Assembly (NCBI GenBank): GCA_029204225.1
Contig: CM055111.1
Span: 20,281,003 to 20,345,002, forward strand
DNA length: 64,000 nt
Origin: Diphasiastrum complanatum
Lineage: Eukaryota; Streptophyta; Lycopodiopsida; Lycopodiales; Lycopodiaceae
Direction of reading: 5' to 3'
Of this stretch, positions 1 through 11,415 are shown piece after piece. The stretch's first letter is position 1; every line of letters begins with the position of its first letter. The position numbers were made by a program, and so were the translations under genes. The notes under the pieces are model-generated. The model ran no database searches. It saw only the letters and a list, made by a program, of their open reading frames with translations, and had not been told where the DNA came from.

Positions 1-646
1 AGCCAATTTTCGGTCTCCTTGCTTTGACAGTTTGCCCACATTTAGAATTTTCTTGCTCGATTCGAGAATTACATTTATGTTGTCGATCTTGCGTACATTC
101 CATAACATTGTATAAATGTTGATTGGCCATCTCTTGTGAATTCAATGGGGAATCAAGAGTTGTTGATGAAGTTGGTTGATCTATTTGTTGAACGGACTTT
201 CCCATTTGTACTTCTTCTTCATGTTACACTTCCAATTCATTCACTGATGATGTTGATGAAAAATTATCTTTATCATCGTTTTGTACTTCCAATTCGTCCT
301 CTGATGATGTTGATGATGATTCACTAAAATCATTTGGCTTATCGTTTTCCTAGATTCCTGGATTAACAGTTTTTCCCAATTGAACCTTAGGCGCTTTGTC
401 CTAATCCTTTAGCTTTTGTAACTGCCCTGTCATTTTGTTGATACTTTTTATCCCATGTATCTCCAAAGTGCGCTCTACTGGTGTGAAGTATTCTGTCGCA
501 GCTTCACGTTGACCCTTGTTCAGTTCATATTCTATGGTGATCTTTTATCAGATAATGACATTATCCTCTTCAAAATCATAGTTAGATTGATCTTCATATT
601 CGGAGTCACTATCATCTATGTATCCAAAATTGAAATCCACATCCAT
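1..646 (-). pseudogene. Acidic, serine-rich coding remnant
   Basis: Read on the minus strand, an ATG at 646 opens a 32-codon frame (stop at 548-550) rich in Asp and Glu. Beyond it another frame continues to the window edge with two copies of an SSTSS...NELEV-like stretch about 58 nt apart, a small tandem duplication visible in the DNA at about 229 and 287. The composition suggests the acidic N-terminal part of a transposon protein or a decayed host protein. No catalytic motif is visible and the family is not recognised. It is broken by stops and frameshifts and runs off the window. Confidence 0.3.
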
Positions 647-1545
647 CTTGACAATTGAAGGACTTGTAGGTTATGGTTTACTGAGCTGAAGTTTATGTGC
701 AATGGACTTTGATAAATAGTTTGAGGAAGGATGTATTTTGGGCCTTAGGGTTAGGTTAGGTTAGGGCTATAGGTAGGTAAAGTTAGGTTTTTTTTGTATT
801 AAAAAAACCTTTGAAACTTCAGAATGAAGAGACTAAAAACAATTTACAAAGAAACTAAACATCAAATTTGAAGTGTTGAAGTGCTTCTCTCTCACTTGGA
901 AAAAATCCAAAAGAAAGTTTTCATTCTGGTTAGTCTGACCCATCTCCACTAATTTGATCATAACTTACTCAATATTGATCCAAATCATAAAAACTCAGTA
1001 CCAAAGCTGACAACAAGCTCTATCAGCCTATAGTATCATATTGATGATTAAATGTGATTTGATAGGTCAAATTAACAACATAACAGGTCTGAAAATTTTG
1101 AAAAAGAAAAACTAACAAACCTAGAGCTAGAAATCAATATTTGTCATAACTTTTTGGATACTAACCCAAATGACCTGCCATATGGATCAAATCAAAGATA
1201 AGAAAATGCTCTTAAATCCTATGTAAGAAACTTGTAAAAAAAAAAATCAAATCAAATCTGAAAATTTCAAATCAAGTGAAAGCAAAAATCTAATCACCTA
1301 TTTTGACAGCGTTTGAAAACATTGCAATAACTTTTGCATCTCTTACCAAAGTGGCTTGAAAATTAATGCAAATGAAAGCTAAACAAACCAATACAAACCT
1401 ATTGAATCAAATTAGAAATGAAAAATGAATTTCAATGTTGAAAATTGATCTGTACATATCTGAAAATTTCACACCTAAAAATTACAAAAAGAAAGCTACA
1501 AATGCAATAAACTTATCAAGTCTAATGAAATTAACATAGAATCAT
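647..1545. other. AT-rich stretch, no gene seen
   Basis: No open frame with family resemblance is visible on either strand. A short TTAGG-rich run lies near 744-766. The phrase 'ataactttt...' recurs near 960, 1145 and 1325, which suggests decayed LTR or leader sequence. This is probably the continuation of the retroelement whose inverted LTR lies just to the right. Confidence 0.4.
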
Positions 1546-2165
1546 CATGCATGATTTTGGTGCAAGAGAAGAAGAGGAGAAGAGAGAAAGAGAGAGATAG
1601 AGAGTGAGAGTGAGAGTGAGAGTGGAGGGTAGCTCAAATGCTCCTTATGCTTGCTAATGGAAAAATATTAACTATGGCAACCAATAAGCATGAAAATAGA
1701 AAGCAATGGAAAACACAAACAAGAACATTAGCAAGTAGTGAATAGCAATTGAGGATGCTTCTCTCCAAAAATTGGTAGAGTTTTCTCCTTCTCATTAAGC
1801 ATGGAAAATAGAGTACAAGATGTGCCTTTTTATAAATGGGAAAGGCCCTTGCCCCAAAAGACTATTGGCTAATATTCACATTGATCCTATCCATTCATCT
1901 TGGACCCAACTTGATCCAAGGATCCACAAAAAGTACAATAGAAATCACAAGATTCATGTAAGTCCAAAAGACTCTAAGTTTAAAATTGACTTTGGGCCTC
2001 AAGTTTTATTTTAATTACAAAGGGGCCCAAGTCTATTATTCTATTTACAACTCAACTTGCGTGCTCATTGGGCCATGGGCTAATACACGCAAGATGCCAT
2101 GCCCTCGCAACACATTTTATTGGCCGATATTATTTATTTACAATTTGTCAGAAATACCCCCAATA
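1546..2165 (-). repeat. Inverted partial LTR copy (same family as LTR at 13217)
   Basis: The minus strand of this block aligns over its whole length with the LTR at 13217-13870. Shared landmarks are an AATAAAATGTGTTG stretch, 'AGCCCATGGCCCAATGAGCACGC', a TTATAAAAAGGCAC-like TATA region and a CT-rich tail. The LTR start reads TATTGG here against TGTTGG in the other copy. Similarity is lost near 1546, so about the last 170 bp of the LTR are missing or replaced. It abuts a copia 3' tail at 2166, so it either inserted into or was joined to that element. Confidence 0.7.
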
Positions 2166-2238
2166 GATGCACATAGAAAATTCTGTGTAGAACTAAGTTT
2201 GAAGGTCAAGGCATTCATGGATTCAGATTAAGGGGGAG
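2166..2238 (+). pseudogene. Ty1/copia 3' tail with polypurine tract
   Basis: The last bases of a copia internal region end in the purine run AAGGGGGAG (2230-2238), directly followed by TGTTGG, the usual start of a copia LTR. Such a tract primes plus-strand DNA synthesis in LTR retroelements. Almost the whole upstream body of this element is absent, replaced by the inverted LTR on the left. Confidence 0.6.
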
Positions 2239-2840
2239 TGTTGGATTATTCTCCTACTAATCGACTAATCGACATTTTAATCTTTGTCCAATTTATCCAG
2301 ACCTATAGAGTTATTCGTGTTTTTACACAGTCTGCATAACTATAGCTCACAGTGTCGGCATTTTCGAGATTTTTGTCTTTCATGATTTTTCTCTCACTTC
2401 GGCTTTTTCGCAAAAATGCCTCAAATGTTAAGAAAATACCATTGGCAAAGACCTTCGCGTTATTCACATTTTTTGCATAACAGTTTACGTTTATTTCTGC
2501 AGACAGACTGTTTATAACCAAAGCCACCGACTTGCATTAATTCATCAGCAAGTAATTTTTGAGAAGTCCTAACTGGATGGATGCTAGCACATCACAACCA
2601 ATTGGATGACACATTTGATGACCTAATTGCTTAGTATAAATAGTTGTTCATATTCCTACATCTTAAGCATGAAGATCAATCATCAAGTAAGCCTGCGAGC
2701 TTGGACACTCCTGAACATTCTAACTAACTTCTTTAGAGTTGATTAGAGATTGCTATTGCTCTTACTACTTATCAATAGTTGTGCTTAATTCAGACTTATA
2801 TTTAGTCGCTCAGAGATAGCTTAGAGTACGCGGCTTCGAT
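2239..2840 (+). repeat. Copia LTR (family Copia-1), approximate right end
   Basis: The LTR begins with TGTTGG immediately after the purine tract. It is AT-rich with a TATAAATAG-like promoter at about 2635-2643. The right end is not defined because no primer-binding site was found; the sequence passes into a 5'-truncated gag frame near 2846. The order tail, LTR, gag looks like the middle of a tandem or recombined pair of copia elements sharing one LTR. Confidence 0.5.
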
Positions 2841-2845
2841 CCACA

Positions 2846-3470
2846 TTTTGGGACATCTTGAGCTCACTATATAATGTGAGAGACGTGACTACCAAGTTAC
2901 ATCATCTAAGGAAATTCTTCACACTCAAGATGTCGAATAATGATTCTCTTCATAATCATATTAACCAGTTTAAGAATCTCTTGCAACAGATGACCGTTGT
3001 CGATCAAGACGCAATTATGACATTTTTTTCAAGTCTGTCCTCTACATATGAGAATTGGGTGATGATCATGACGACACACTCAAATTTAACTCTTACCACA
3101 GTTTTCACTATGTTGTTGCAAAAAGATAATCGAAGAAGTCAAGACACTATGTCTACCTCTTCGTCTCATGCTCTATATGTCAACAAGGGTTCGAAACGAC
3201 AGAAACAGAAAAGTTTCAAGCATTCTGCATCGAATCAGAAACCGACTCAAAGTCAAGAACAATCATCAAACCCACATTTGTCAAAGAAGAAGATGTTTTG
3301 CAGATATTACAAACGCAATAACCATGAGATCCAGGATTGTCGAATTCTCAAAGCGAAGAATGCAGCCAAGCAGCCTGATCAACAAACAAATACAGTTACA
3401 GCATCTCCTGAAGTCGAAATAGACGAAGGTGCTTTTATGGTCAAAGACAAAAAACGTGGATTCGGATGAT
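2846..3470 (+). pseudogene. Copia-1 gag, N-terminally truncated
   Basis: The frame encodes about 205 residues of a Ty1/copia capsid-type Gag, the protein that packages element RNA into cytoplasmic particles. The conserved core (LYNVRDVTTKLH, LKMSNNDSLHNHINQF) sits at the very start, so roughly the first 80 residues of a normal Gag are missing. The zinc knuckle near residue 150 is damaged: CRYYKRNNHEIQDC has Tyr where the second Cys should be. The pol remnant follows directly. Resemblance to copia Gag is clear; it cannot be functional. Confidence 0.85.
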
Positions 3471-6020
3471 TCATGATTTCTGGATTTTGGAGCTACTCAA
3501 CATATGACCAATCATTGTGAGATTTTCCATTTCTATACGCCTTACAGCACAAAGAAGTATGTTCATCTTGGTGATAATAGCACTCACACTATCGAAGGTG
3601 AAGGTACTGTAAAATTGAGGTTGTAGCATGATCAATTCAAACTATTGTCAAAAGTCTTGTATGTTCCTAAACTCTCTACAAATCTGTTATCAGTAAGTAG
3701 AATTACAGATTTAGGTCATAAGGTGGAGTTTGAGTCTAATCAATGCATAATTATTGATAGGAAGATATAGATTGGCACATTGTTATTCTGATGTTAGTCA
3801 AGTCTTGAAAACCTTTGTTCTTGTTAATAAAGCATTACTATGACATCATTGCTTATGACACCTAAATCATTCATCTGTATCGAACATGTCCAGACAATCC
3901 AGAGCACTTGATCTTGACTATCCTTCTGGTAAAGTCGATCTCCATGTCTGCCAAAGCTGCATCCTTGGAAAACAAACTAGGATTTCTTTTAGATCGAGTC
4001 ATAGGCATGCAGCAAAAGGTCTGTTAAATGTTATTCATTCAAATTTATGTGGACCTATGCAAACTTCTTCATTGCTAGATGCAAAGTACTTTATTACTTT
4101 TATTGACAAATTCTCTCGAAGAACAGTTGTTTACTTCATTAAGCAAAAATCGGAGGCTTTCATCAAGTTCAGACAATTCAAAGAGCAGCAGAAAATCAAA
4201 CTGGCAAATGAATCAAAGCACTGAGGTCTGACAACGGGGGAGATTACATCTCCACCAAATTCAAGGAGTATTGTCTTAACAACGGCATGGAGCAACAATA
4301 CAATACCTCCTATTCGCCTCAGTCAAATGGTCTTGCTAAGAGAAAGAACAGAACCTTAGTCAAATAAAAATAGTGCATGTTATCACATGCATCACTTTTG
4401 AAGTCCTTCTGGGCTGAAGCTGTTTCAACAACCGCTTATATTCAGAACAGATGTCCTACTAAAGGTCTCTCATACAAAACACCATTCAAAGTTTGGACAG
4501 GTACCAAACCTTCTTTATCGAATTCAAAAGTTTTTGGATGTACTGCTTATGCGCTGATTCCTCATGATCTCAGAAAGAAGCTTGACTTCCAGAGTATCAA
4601 ATGTATTTTCATCAGCTACACTACTTCAGATTCAAGCTTACAAGTTGTTCGATCCTATCGCGTAGAAGATATTCGCTGGTCGGGATGTCATCTTCATCGA
4701 AAATCAGTTTAGCGACCTCAAGGGAAAAGACAAAGCCCATGTAGCCGACTTGTCTGACTCGTCTGAGACATATTGAACTTCAAGGTTCCTCAGTCAACTA
4801 TTCCCATTGACGGTCCAAGCTCATCTACTTTTGACGAACAACATATGAATAGTGAATTTGAAGATGATGATGTTGCAGTTCAACAACTACAATATGATGA
4901 AAATGATCAACTTCCTCTATTCCCCAAAAGATCATCAAGAACTAGCAGACCACCTACCAGACATATCGATGAGTTTGCAGCCTACCTTGTTCAGGAGCCG
5001 ATGACTGTCGAAGAGGCACTCATTCAACCCGATTTTGATCTTTGGAAAGAAGCTATGGATAAAGATTATTCATCTCTTATCAAGAACCAAACATGGACGA
5101 TTGTCGAATTACCTGCTTGCAGAAACGTAGTTGATTGCAAATGGATTTTCAAAGTCAAGTACAAAGCAGAAGGAAACATTGACAGAACAAAAGTCTGACT
5201 TGTCGCCAGAGGATTTTCTCGATATACAACGTCGATTACACTGAGACCTTCAATCCAGTAGTCAAGCATTCTTCTATTCGACTTTTATTATCGTTTGCTG
5301 CTGCAATAGATTTGGAAATACATCAAATGGATGTACAGACAACATATCTCAATGGAGTTATTGAAGAAGACATTTACATGGTGCAACCCAAAGGTTATAT
5401 TCTCGAAGGTAAACACAATCATGTGTGTAAACTCCATAAAGCACTTTATGGCTTGAAGCAATCTGCTCGAGCATGGTTTCAAAGGATCAATACTTTCCTT
5501 ATTGATCACGGCTACACGCCAAGCTCTTCAAATTCGAATGTTTACTTCAAGACAGTGGAGTAGCCTTTTATCATTATCACCTTATATGTGGATGACACAT
5601 TGCTTTTCAGGACTGTATCGATCTGATAAAAGAAGTGAAGACTATGCTATCTTTCGAATTCGACATGATCGATCTGGGCGGAGCTCATTTTTGCCTTGGT
5701 ATTCAAATCCACAGAGATAGAAATCAAAAATTGATTTACATTCCTCAATAGAGGTACATCTACAATATGTTAGTCGGATATAATTAGTTAATTGCAAGTT
5801 AGCTCTCTCACCAATGGAACCATATCTCAAATTGTCAAAGGACCAATGTCCTCAAACAATTCAAGAGAAGGAGCAAATGCATGAGTATCCTTATCATTTA
5901 ATAATAGGATCTCTTATGTACGCAATGATCTATACCAGGCCAAACATAGCTTTTGCATTCAGCTCAGTCAGTTTATGACTAACCATGGTATAACACATTG
6001 GAAGGCTCTTATCAGAGTCA
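3471..6020 (+). pseudogene. Copia-1 pol (protease, integrase, reverse transcriptase), broken
   Basis: Copia pol domains follow in order: protease-like LDFGATQHMT (about 3480), GAG-pre-integrase and integrase (3886-4720), then reverse transcriptase (about 4950-6000). Integrase shows the SPQSNG block, but the catalytic Glu after it is Lys (AAG at 4338-4340). RT keeps the WKEAMD, CKWIFKVKY and HQMDVQTTYLNG blocks. The YVDD region survives as LYVDDT near 5585, in another frame. Many stops and frameshifts are present. Similarity stops near 6020, so RNase H and the 3' LTR are lost at the junction with the minus-strand ORF. Confidence 0.88.
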
Positions 6021-6077
6021 TTCACAGAACTGAAAACAAGAAATAAGAAACTAAATATTAACCAGCATAATGACGAC

Positions 6078-8398
6078 GTTTAAAGGTAGGAGAGGAAAGA
6101 GAGAAAGCTCCAGAGGCAGCATTGGTTCTCTTGTTGTCTGAAACCCGAGCTACCATCATGCTGCTGGGTTTGCTCTTCGTTATCATTTTCCCCATTATCT
6201 CTGCCATCATCCCTTGGTTTCTGGTCAGAGATTTCTGCTTAGGACTTGCACGCCATGTTCCAAAGCTAGTTCACCTTGTCCAAGACCTACTGTAGGGCCT
6301 TCTTCACTTCTTCCAATTGCTTCTGGGACTCAAGAATGACCTTTGCTTGTTTTGCCGCAGCATTTTCGATATTTCTCTTGTCAGCCTCTCTATCCTGAAT
6401 CAGCCTTATATATTTCTCCATTCGGATGGCTGTGGCTTGTGGAGCTTGGAATTGAATGTCTTCGGGCTTTACGAGAGGGGCATCAACTAGCATCGCGCTA
6501 GATGATCCATCTCGTGATTGGTCGATCTGGGCCATCTGGTGCTTAAGTTGTTGTTGGACCTCATTTAATTTTGTCACCTGCTCGGCCATCATGGCTTTCA
6601 GCTCCTCTGTCTCTTTTTCTTTTTCTTTTATTGACTTTTTCTGCTCGGTAATAGTTTGGTCCTGATGTCTAACCTTATTTTCTAGCACCTGTTGTTGGCT
6701 TACCAACCAGTGCATGTGGTAGCTGGTCTTGGACAAGCTGATCATTGAATGCTTAGTTGTCTCTGAAAGCTTTTCAGGGTTAGAAATGCTCGGGTATTTG
6801 TCAGGAGTATGGTGAGGTGGCGTTAGTCCAAAAAATATGGGTTGATGGGGACGTGAAGGTGGCAATGGTGAAATTGGAGGGATGTTGTTAGTTGAGATGG
6901 TGGTTGTGGGAATGATGGGCGGAGTGGTTAGGGTGGTGGTGGTGACCTTAACTGGTGGGTTCTGAGTTCCCCTCGACTGATCTGCCTTGCCATCTTCATC
7001 GTCGCTTATCTCCATCAAGTTCGCAACAATAAAATATGACGAAGTGTCGGTGAGAATGGACTTGTTGGGCCTATATCTTTGGGAATGACATTCGAATCTC
7101 TTCCCCTTCTCGAAACTTGTGTCTTTGGTGAGTTTGGTGTCGTCGACATTGTAATTATCATGGGAGGAGTTGTCACTATAACTGGTTGGACAGTTTGGGA
7201 GTCCTTTCCAGTGTCTGCTGCTACAGATGTATCTGCCCCATCACTCCCGTCGATGATGTGTGTGGGTGAGGAGTGTTGTTGGGATGATGTATCGGAGGCT
7301 GTGAGCTGCCATCTTGAGAGTCTTTCAAGCTTGAGGATGTCGAATGAGATTGTGTAGCTTGGCTCGTAGCTCGTGGTTTCTTCTTGAGTGGCTCTCCCTC
7401 AGATTCGGACTCATCTGACTCTGTTGCATCTGGGGATCTTCTCTTTGCCATCAGCTTTGTTCTCATCCTCTGTTGGCGTGTTTCAGGAAGCTTGGCTTTT
7501 GAAGTATCAATCTGTTGTGCCGCAGAAGATCCTTCAGTTGTTGGATCCTGTTGAAAGCCAGTTGGTGTTGGCTGCTTCTTGACCGTCAACTTCATTATAC
7601 TCATGTTTGGTCTCTTAGGGGGTCTCCCTTGTGGTGACGATGTTTGTTGTCTAGAACGCTTGGACTTTTTGGATTGAACTGGTATTTCCCAAGCTTTGTC
7701 GGCCACCTACAATAGCTCCCGGAGTCTCAGTCCGATGTTCACTTTCTGGAGTGTGATATCTGTCATCATGTAGCCCAGCAAGGTGGAGGGTTGCTTGGTC
7801 TTTATGCACTCATGAATGTAGTTCGAAGCAAACTAGGCCCAATCATAGAGATTTCGGCCATGCAATCGTGAATCTGCCATCATGTGGAACAGGGACATGG
7901 GTATTCTCAGGATCTTGGTTCTGGGACACTATGTGTACTTAGTTAAGCAGGCACAAGCAGTAGCCAAAGGTTGATCATCAATGGCCTCGAATCGATACCC
8001 ATCCTTGTTCTTCCACTTTTTCACAGATGGATTTATAAATTTGAAATATGTTGTGGTCTCGATCATCTGCAATGTCCTGGTGACTACATTCGGTCCTCGA
8101 GGAAATCCGAAGGTATGGAAGTCTGCTCCAGAAATATATATGTTATAGACATAATTTTTGTCATGAGGTACAATAAACTGGCATGACCTTGCAGTTGTGT
8201 TGTAGGAGGCATAGGCCATGTGTAGTAGGTATGGACTCTAGTAACTAGTCAAAATAGTGATCTAAAATTCCATCTGAGTTAGAAATTGATTTGCCTATTG
8301 GTACCAAGTTGTCATCTCTTGAATATCCAGTTGACCCATATTGATATCTATTGTGTTTGCATTTGGGTCATCAGAACTAGAGGACTTGTGGGAAGACA
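6078..8398 (-). pseudogene. Long retroelement-associated ORF with NLS-like and coiled-coil segments, many stops
   Basis: An ATG at about 8398 (minus) opens a frame that can be followed to about 6078 through several TAG/TAA codons and at least one frame change. Visible parts are: an N-terminal third with hydrophobic/aromatic blocks (8340-7720); a basic region with RPPKRP and KKKPRA, resembling nuclear-localisation signals (7706-7330); a Pro/Thr-rich stretch (7000-6780); and a Glu/Lys/Gln-rich coiled coil (about 6720-6290). Part of the basic region (DTSKAKLPETRQQR) matches DTSRAQLPGTRQQR beside the Tat-type integrase at 11.8 kb. I infer an extra ORF of a Tat-like Ty3 family rather than a host gene. 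No enzyme motif is seen. Confidence 0.5.
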
Positions 8399-8399
8399 T

Positions 8400-9268
8400 T
8401 ACTGAAAACTCTTGGAAATGGTCTCTGGAAAATCTGACTCAGTTGAGATTTCTAGCAGCGTTTTGGTGGGGTTTGGTTTGGTCGATATGGGAACTGGATG
8501 ATTCAATCAGGATGGTGATGGAAGCGCTCTGTCGAGATGGTGATGGAAGTCGTCGGTCGAGATGGTAACTAAAAACACTCGGTTGAGTATGTAACAATGA
8601 GGCTCAGTTCAAAGCTGATGAAATGACTCGGAGGAGACGGAAACTATGGCGCTCGGTCGAGAGTGAAATGACTCGACGAAGAACTGAGCTCTGTAAAACA
8701 ATGGTTATGAAGAACAAAGTGTTGAAAAATGGTTGCGGTTCTGGAAACGATGGATGGGAAATAGTAAAGTGTTTCGCAATAGTGAAACTAGAGCTTGATC
8801 TACGTGGCTGTGTGCAAAAAAGTTGGAATGGTTTCCTGATTTCTGACGGTTTAGGTTTTCTCAAATATGTTGTGTGATGGCGCTCTTCGCGGTTTCGTGA
8901 TGGTAAATTCTGAGTGTGGAGGACTGAAATGTGTGTGTGAGCATGGATCGATCGAATGCAAGAGTGCCAGAAGCTGTGATGGGAGCTGGAAGATCATCAG
9001 AAATCATTCGCCAGAAGACTCGAAAGCTTGCACATCGTTGCGGTGAAAATAATTTTGATCTTGAGGTCTTTATAGTCGTTCGTCATGTGTGCACTAGGTC
9101 CTGGTCGAGATCTGATATAGGAGATTCGGTCCCAGGTGACTCAGTCGAGATGTTGACCAACTGACTCGGTCGAGATGTTGACCAGAGGACTCGATCAAGA
9201 TTCCATCCAAGATTCCATCCAACTGACTCGGTCGAGATGCCAACCAGAGGACTCGATTGAGATGCCAA
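8400..9268 (-). promoter_or_regulatory. Putative LTR/leader of the minus-strand ORF, with CTCGGTCGAG repeats
   Basis: A minus-strand CTATAAAGACC near 9075-9065 could be a TATA box, and the ORF start lies about 670 bp downstream. The block carries many copies of an 'actcggtcgagatg(t/c)t(g/c)acca' unit, dense at 9130-9262 and scattered at 8500-8660. No primer-binding site or second LTR was found, so the promoter role is inference. It ends exactly at the CACTA target duplication (CAA, 9266-9268). Confidence 0.35.
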
Positions 9269-9289
9269 CACTACAAGAATTGCCACGAT

Positions 9290-9730
9290 TTTCGATGAGA
9301 TTTCCGACGTGAAATCGCATTTTAATTTTTTTTTTGAATCGACGCGGGCGTCTAAAAATGTGTCGCTATAAGGTCGTCGGAATCCGTCGCATTTAAAATC
9401 CATCGGAATCTGACGCCAAGCCCAAAACCGACAACCGACTGGTAAAAACGAACCAGAGAACATGCCACGTGGACGTCGGATTACGACGGCCCCGCCACGT
9501 GGACGTCGAAATCCGACGTCCACGTGGAAAAAAAACGAAAAAAAAAAATTCTCTTTTTTTGTTTACCTGCCACGTGGACGTCGGTATCCGACGTCCACTT
9601 GATTCCGACGTCCACGTGGTGGGGCCGTCGTAATCCGACGTCCACGTGGAAAAAAAACTTTAAAAAAAATTTCACCTTTTTTTTTTGCCACGTGGACGTC
9701 AGATTCCGACGTCCACGTGGCCGAACGTGG
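9290..9730. repeat. Left subterminal GACGTC palindrome array of the CACTA element
   Basis: At least seven copies of a unit like CCACGTGGACGTCGGAATC are arranged in both orientations, often as near-perfect inverted pairs. Each joins a CACGTG and a GACGTC palindrome. Open frames across this array are repeat artefacts. Confidence 0.8.
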
Positions 9731-11089
9731 CAAAAAGAAAACCGTGGCAAAAACCAAACATACTCCAATCGACAGGAATTTGAAGTGCATACGAAAAATA
9801 AATGATTACGAAAAATGACATAGATGAAACGAACTGAAAATAGATAAAGCCATATCTATTTCTGAGTGCATATGCATGTAGCCGGAAAGCGAAGAAGTGC
9901 TAGTCATGAATGCTTCAATTGATTCTACTATGTTTGTTACTTTGCTTCTGTCCTTTTCTAGGACATAACTGCTCTCAACTAGAACAGCCATGAGCGAGGG
10001 CTCCCATTGACAATAAATCAGTGAGTTCTCAATGGTCGTTGATAGATCAGCTTTAGACAATAGTTGCAAGCTCTCTTTTCATGGTCGTAAAGGCTCAGCT
10101 AGCTGAGTCTCTGATCTGACAACTAGCTTAGTGAAGGCTTTCCTTCATATCTAATACTCATAGGCGTAGTGAAGGCTTGCAAAGTAGTAGCAGCGATGGT
10201 CAGGTGTATTATAGAGGTAGCGATGTTAGTAATCACATCTCTCAACTCTCTTTTGGAAATCAGCAATAATCCTTCAGTATTTTGGAAGTCAACGGCTATA
10301 ATGTGATTGAATGGTTAGATGGCTCACTCATCTAGCAACAATAGTAGGCCAGCTCTGCAAGGAAAACTGGGTTCTAACTCACAGACCAAAGATAATAAGC
10401 ACCCCATAGCCAAGATATCTCAAGCTTCCAACGGAGATAGTGAGTCAATGGCACTTTTCAAAGTTCATTTTAAATCCTGGTTTTCAACAGAAAGCCTCAC
10501 TAGCTTTCTCTAGCTGATATCTCATTTTACATGTATCAGAGAACGATGGATTACCCTTTATGGCTCGATAGGGAGTAGCAACAAGATAGCCATACTGGAT
10601 CAATCAGTGAGAAAAAGTGGTAGCTCTACATCTTTGATGGTGGAGCTGGATATGATCTTCATTCAAACCTCAAGAGCTCTCAGTCTCACACTATTTCACA
10701 AAGAACATAACATTAAATCTAAACCCTAAAATTTACAAAGAACATAATATTAAATCAAACTCTTCTATCTATATTTTCTTGCTCTCTCTCATGTCTCTCA
10801 CACACATCCTTCTCTTCCTCTCTCATTCGCTCATGATCATAAATCACTAAGACGCATATTTTGTGTTTAACTACACAAAATATACAAGACAAGGAAGATA
10901 GTATACAAGAAAAAGTTACAAAGAAAGAAATCTTAGTTGCACATAACAAAACAAAAGAATCGTACTTAGAATGAGACAAATGGAATTGATAGAGTTGAGA
11001 AGAAGCGCCAAAAGCCGATCTCCAACAATCTCCTACAAGAATTAAAAATAAGAAAACCCTACAAAAATGACGTGGCTTTGAGAATTTGG
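9731..11089. other. CACTA interior, possibly captured sequence
   Basis: About 1.3 kb of complex sequence lies between the two subterminal arrays. The longest frame is 87 codons on the minus strand (9806-10069) with no recognised domain. CACTA elements often carry host gene pieces, but I cannot identify a source here. No complete gene is supported. Confidence 0.35.
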
Positions 11090-11390
11090 TCACGGAAGTC
11101 GGATTCGGACATCTGTATAAATCTGTCGGAATCCGACGTCCGCTTTGTGCTTTTTTTTTTTTTGCAAGGACAGGTGACATCATCCATTTAAAAAGTTGCA
11201 GTCTCCGAAATGGGACGTCGGATTCCAACATTTTTATTGGCCGTCGGAATCCGACATCTATAAAAAAAAAATTTTGCAAATTTTTTTTTCCGGCAATTTT
11301 TTTTTTTTTGTGTCGGATTCTAACGTATTATTATGTCGGATTCCGACGGATTGTGAAATTTTTTTGAATCCGTCGAAACCTTGTGTCGAA
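11090..11390. repeat. Right subterminal array of the CACTA element
   Basis: There are four to five degenerate copies of the GTCGGAATCCGAC motif, in inverted pairs, next to the right terminus. They are more diverged than the left array and separated by homopolymer T/A runs. Confidence 0.7.
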
Positions 11391-11415
11391 AATCGCGCAT
11401 TTTGTTGTTGTGCAA

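Larger units (their letters stand above)
9269..11412. mobile_element. Non-autonomous CACTA (En/Spm-type) transposon with 3-bp TSD
   Basis: The left end reads CACTACAAGAATTGCCACG and the right end, reversed, CACAACAACAAAATGCGCG. The inner ends match best around CGATTTTCGA. Both flanks carry CAA (9266-9268 and 11413-11415), the 3-bp duplication expected of CACTA elements. Subterminal arrays of GACGTC-centred palindromes lie at 9290-9730 and 11090-11390, the usual transposase-binding architecture. No TnpA/TnpD-like protein is visible, so it must have been moved in trans. Confidence 0.82.

Noticed and set aside
744-766. Possible interstitial telomere repeat (TTAGG/TTAGGG)
   Set aside because: Only about four imperfect units; too short and irregular to separate from chance.
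9083-9805. Several overlapping Arg/Pro-rich frames on both strands
   Set aside because: They arise from the palindromic CACGTG/GACGTC subterminal array of the CACTA element.
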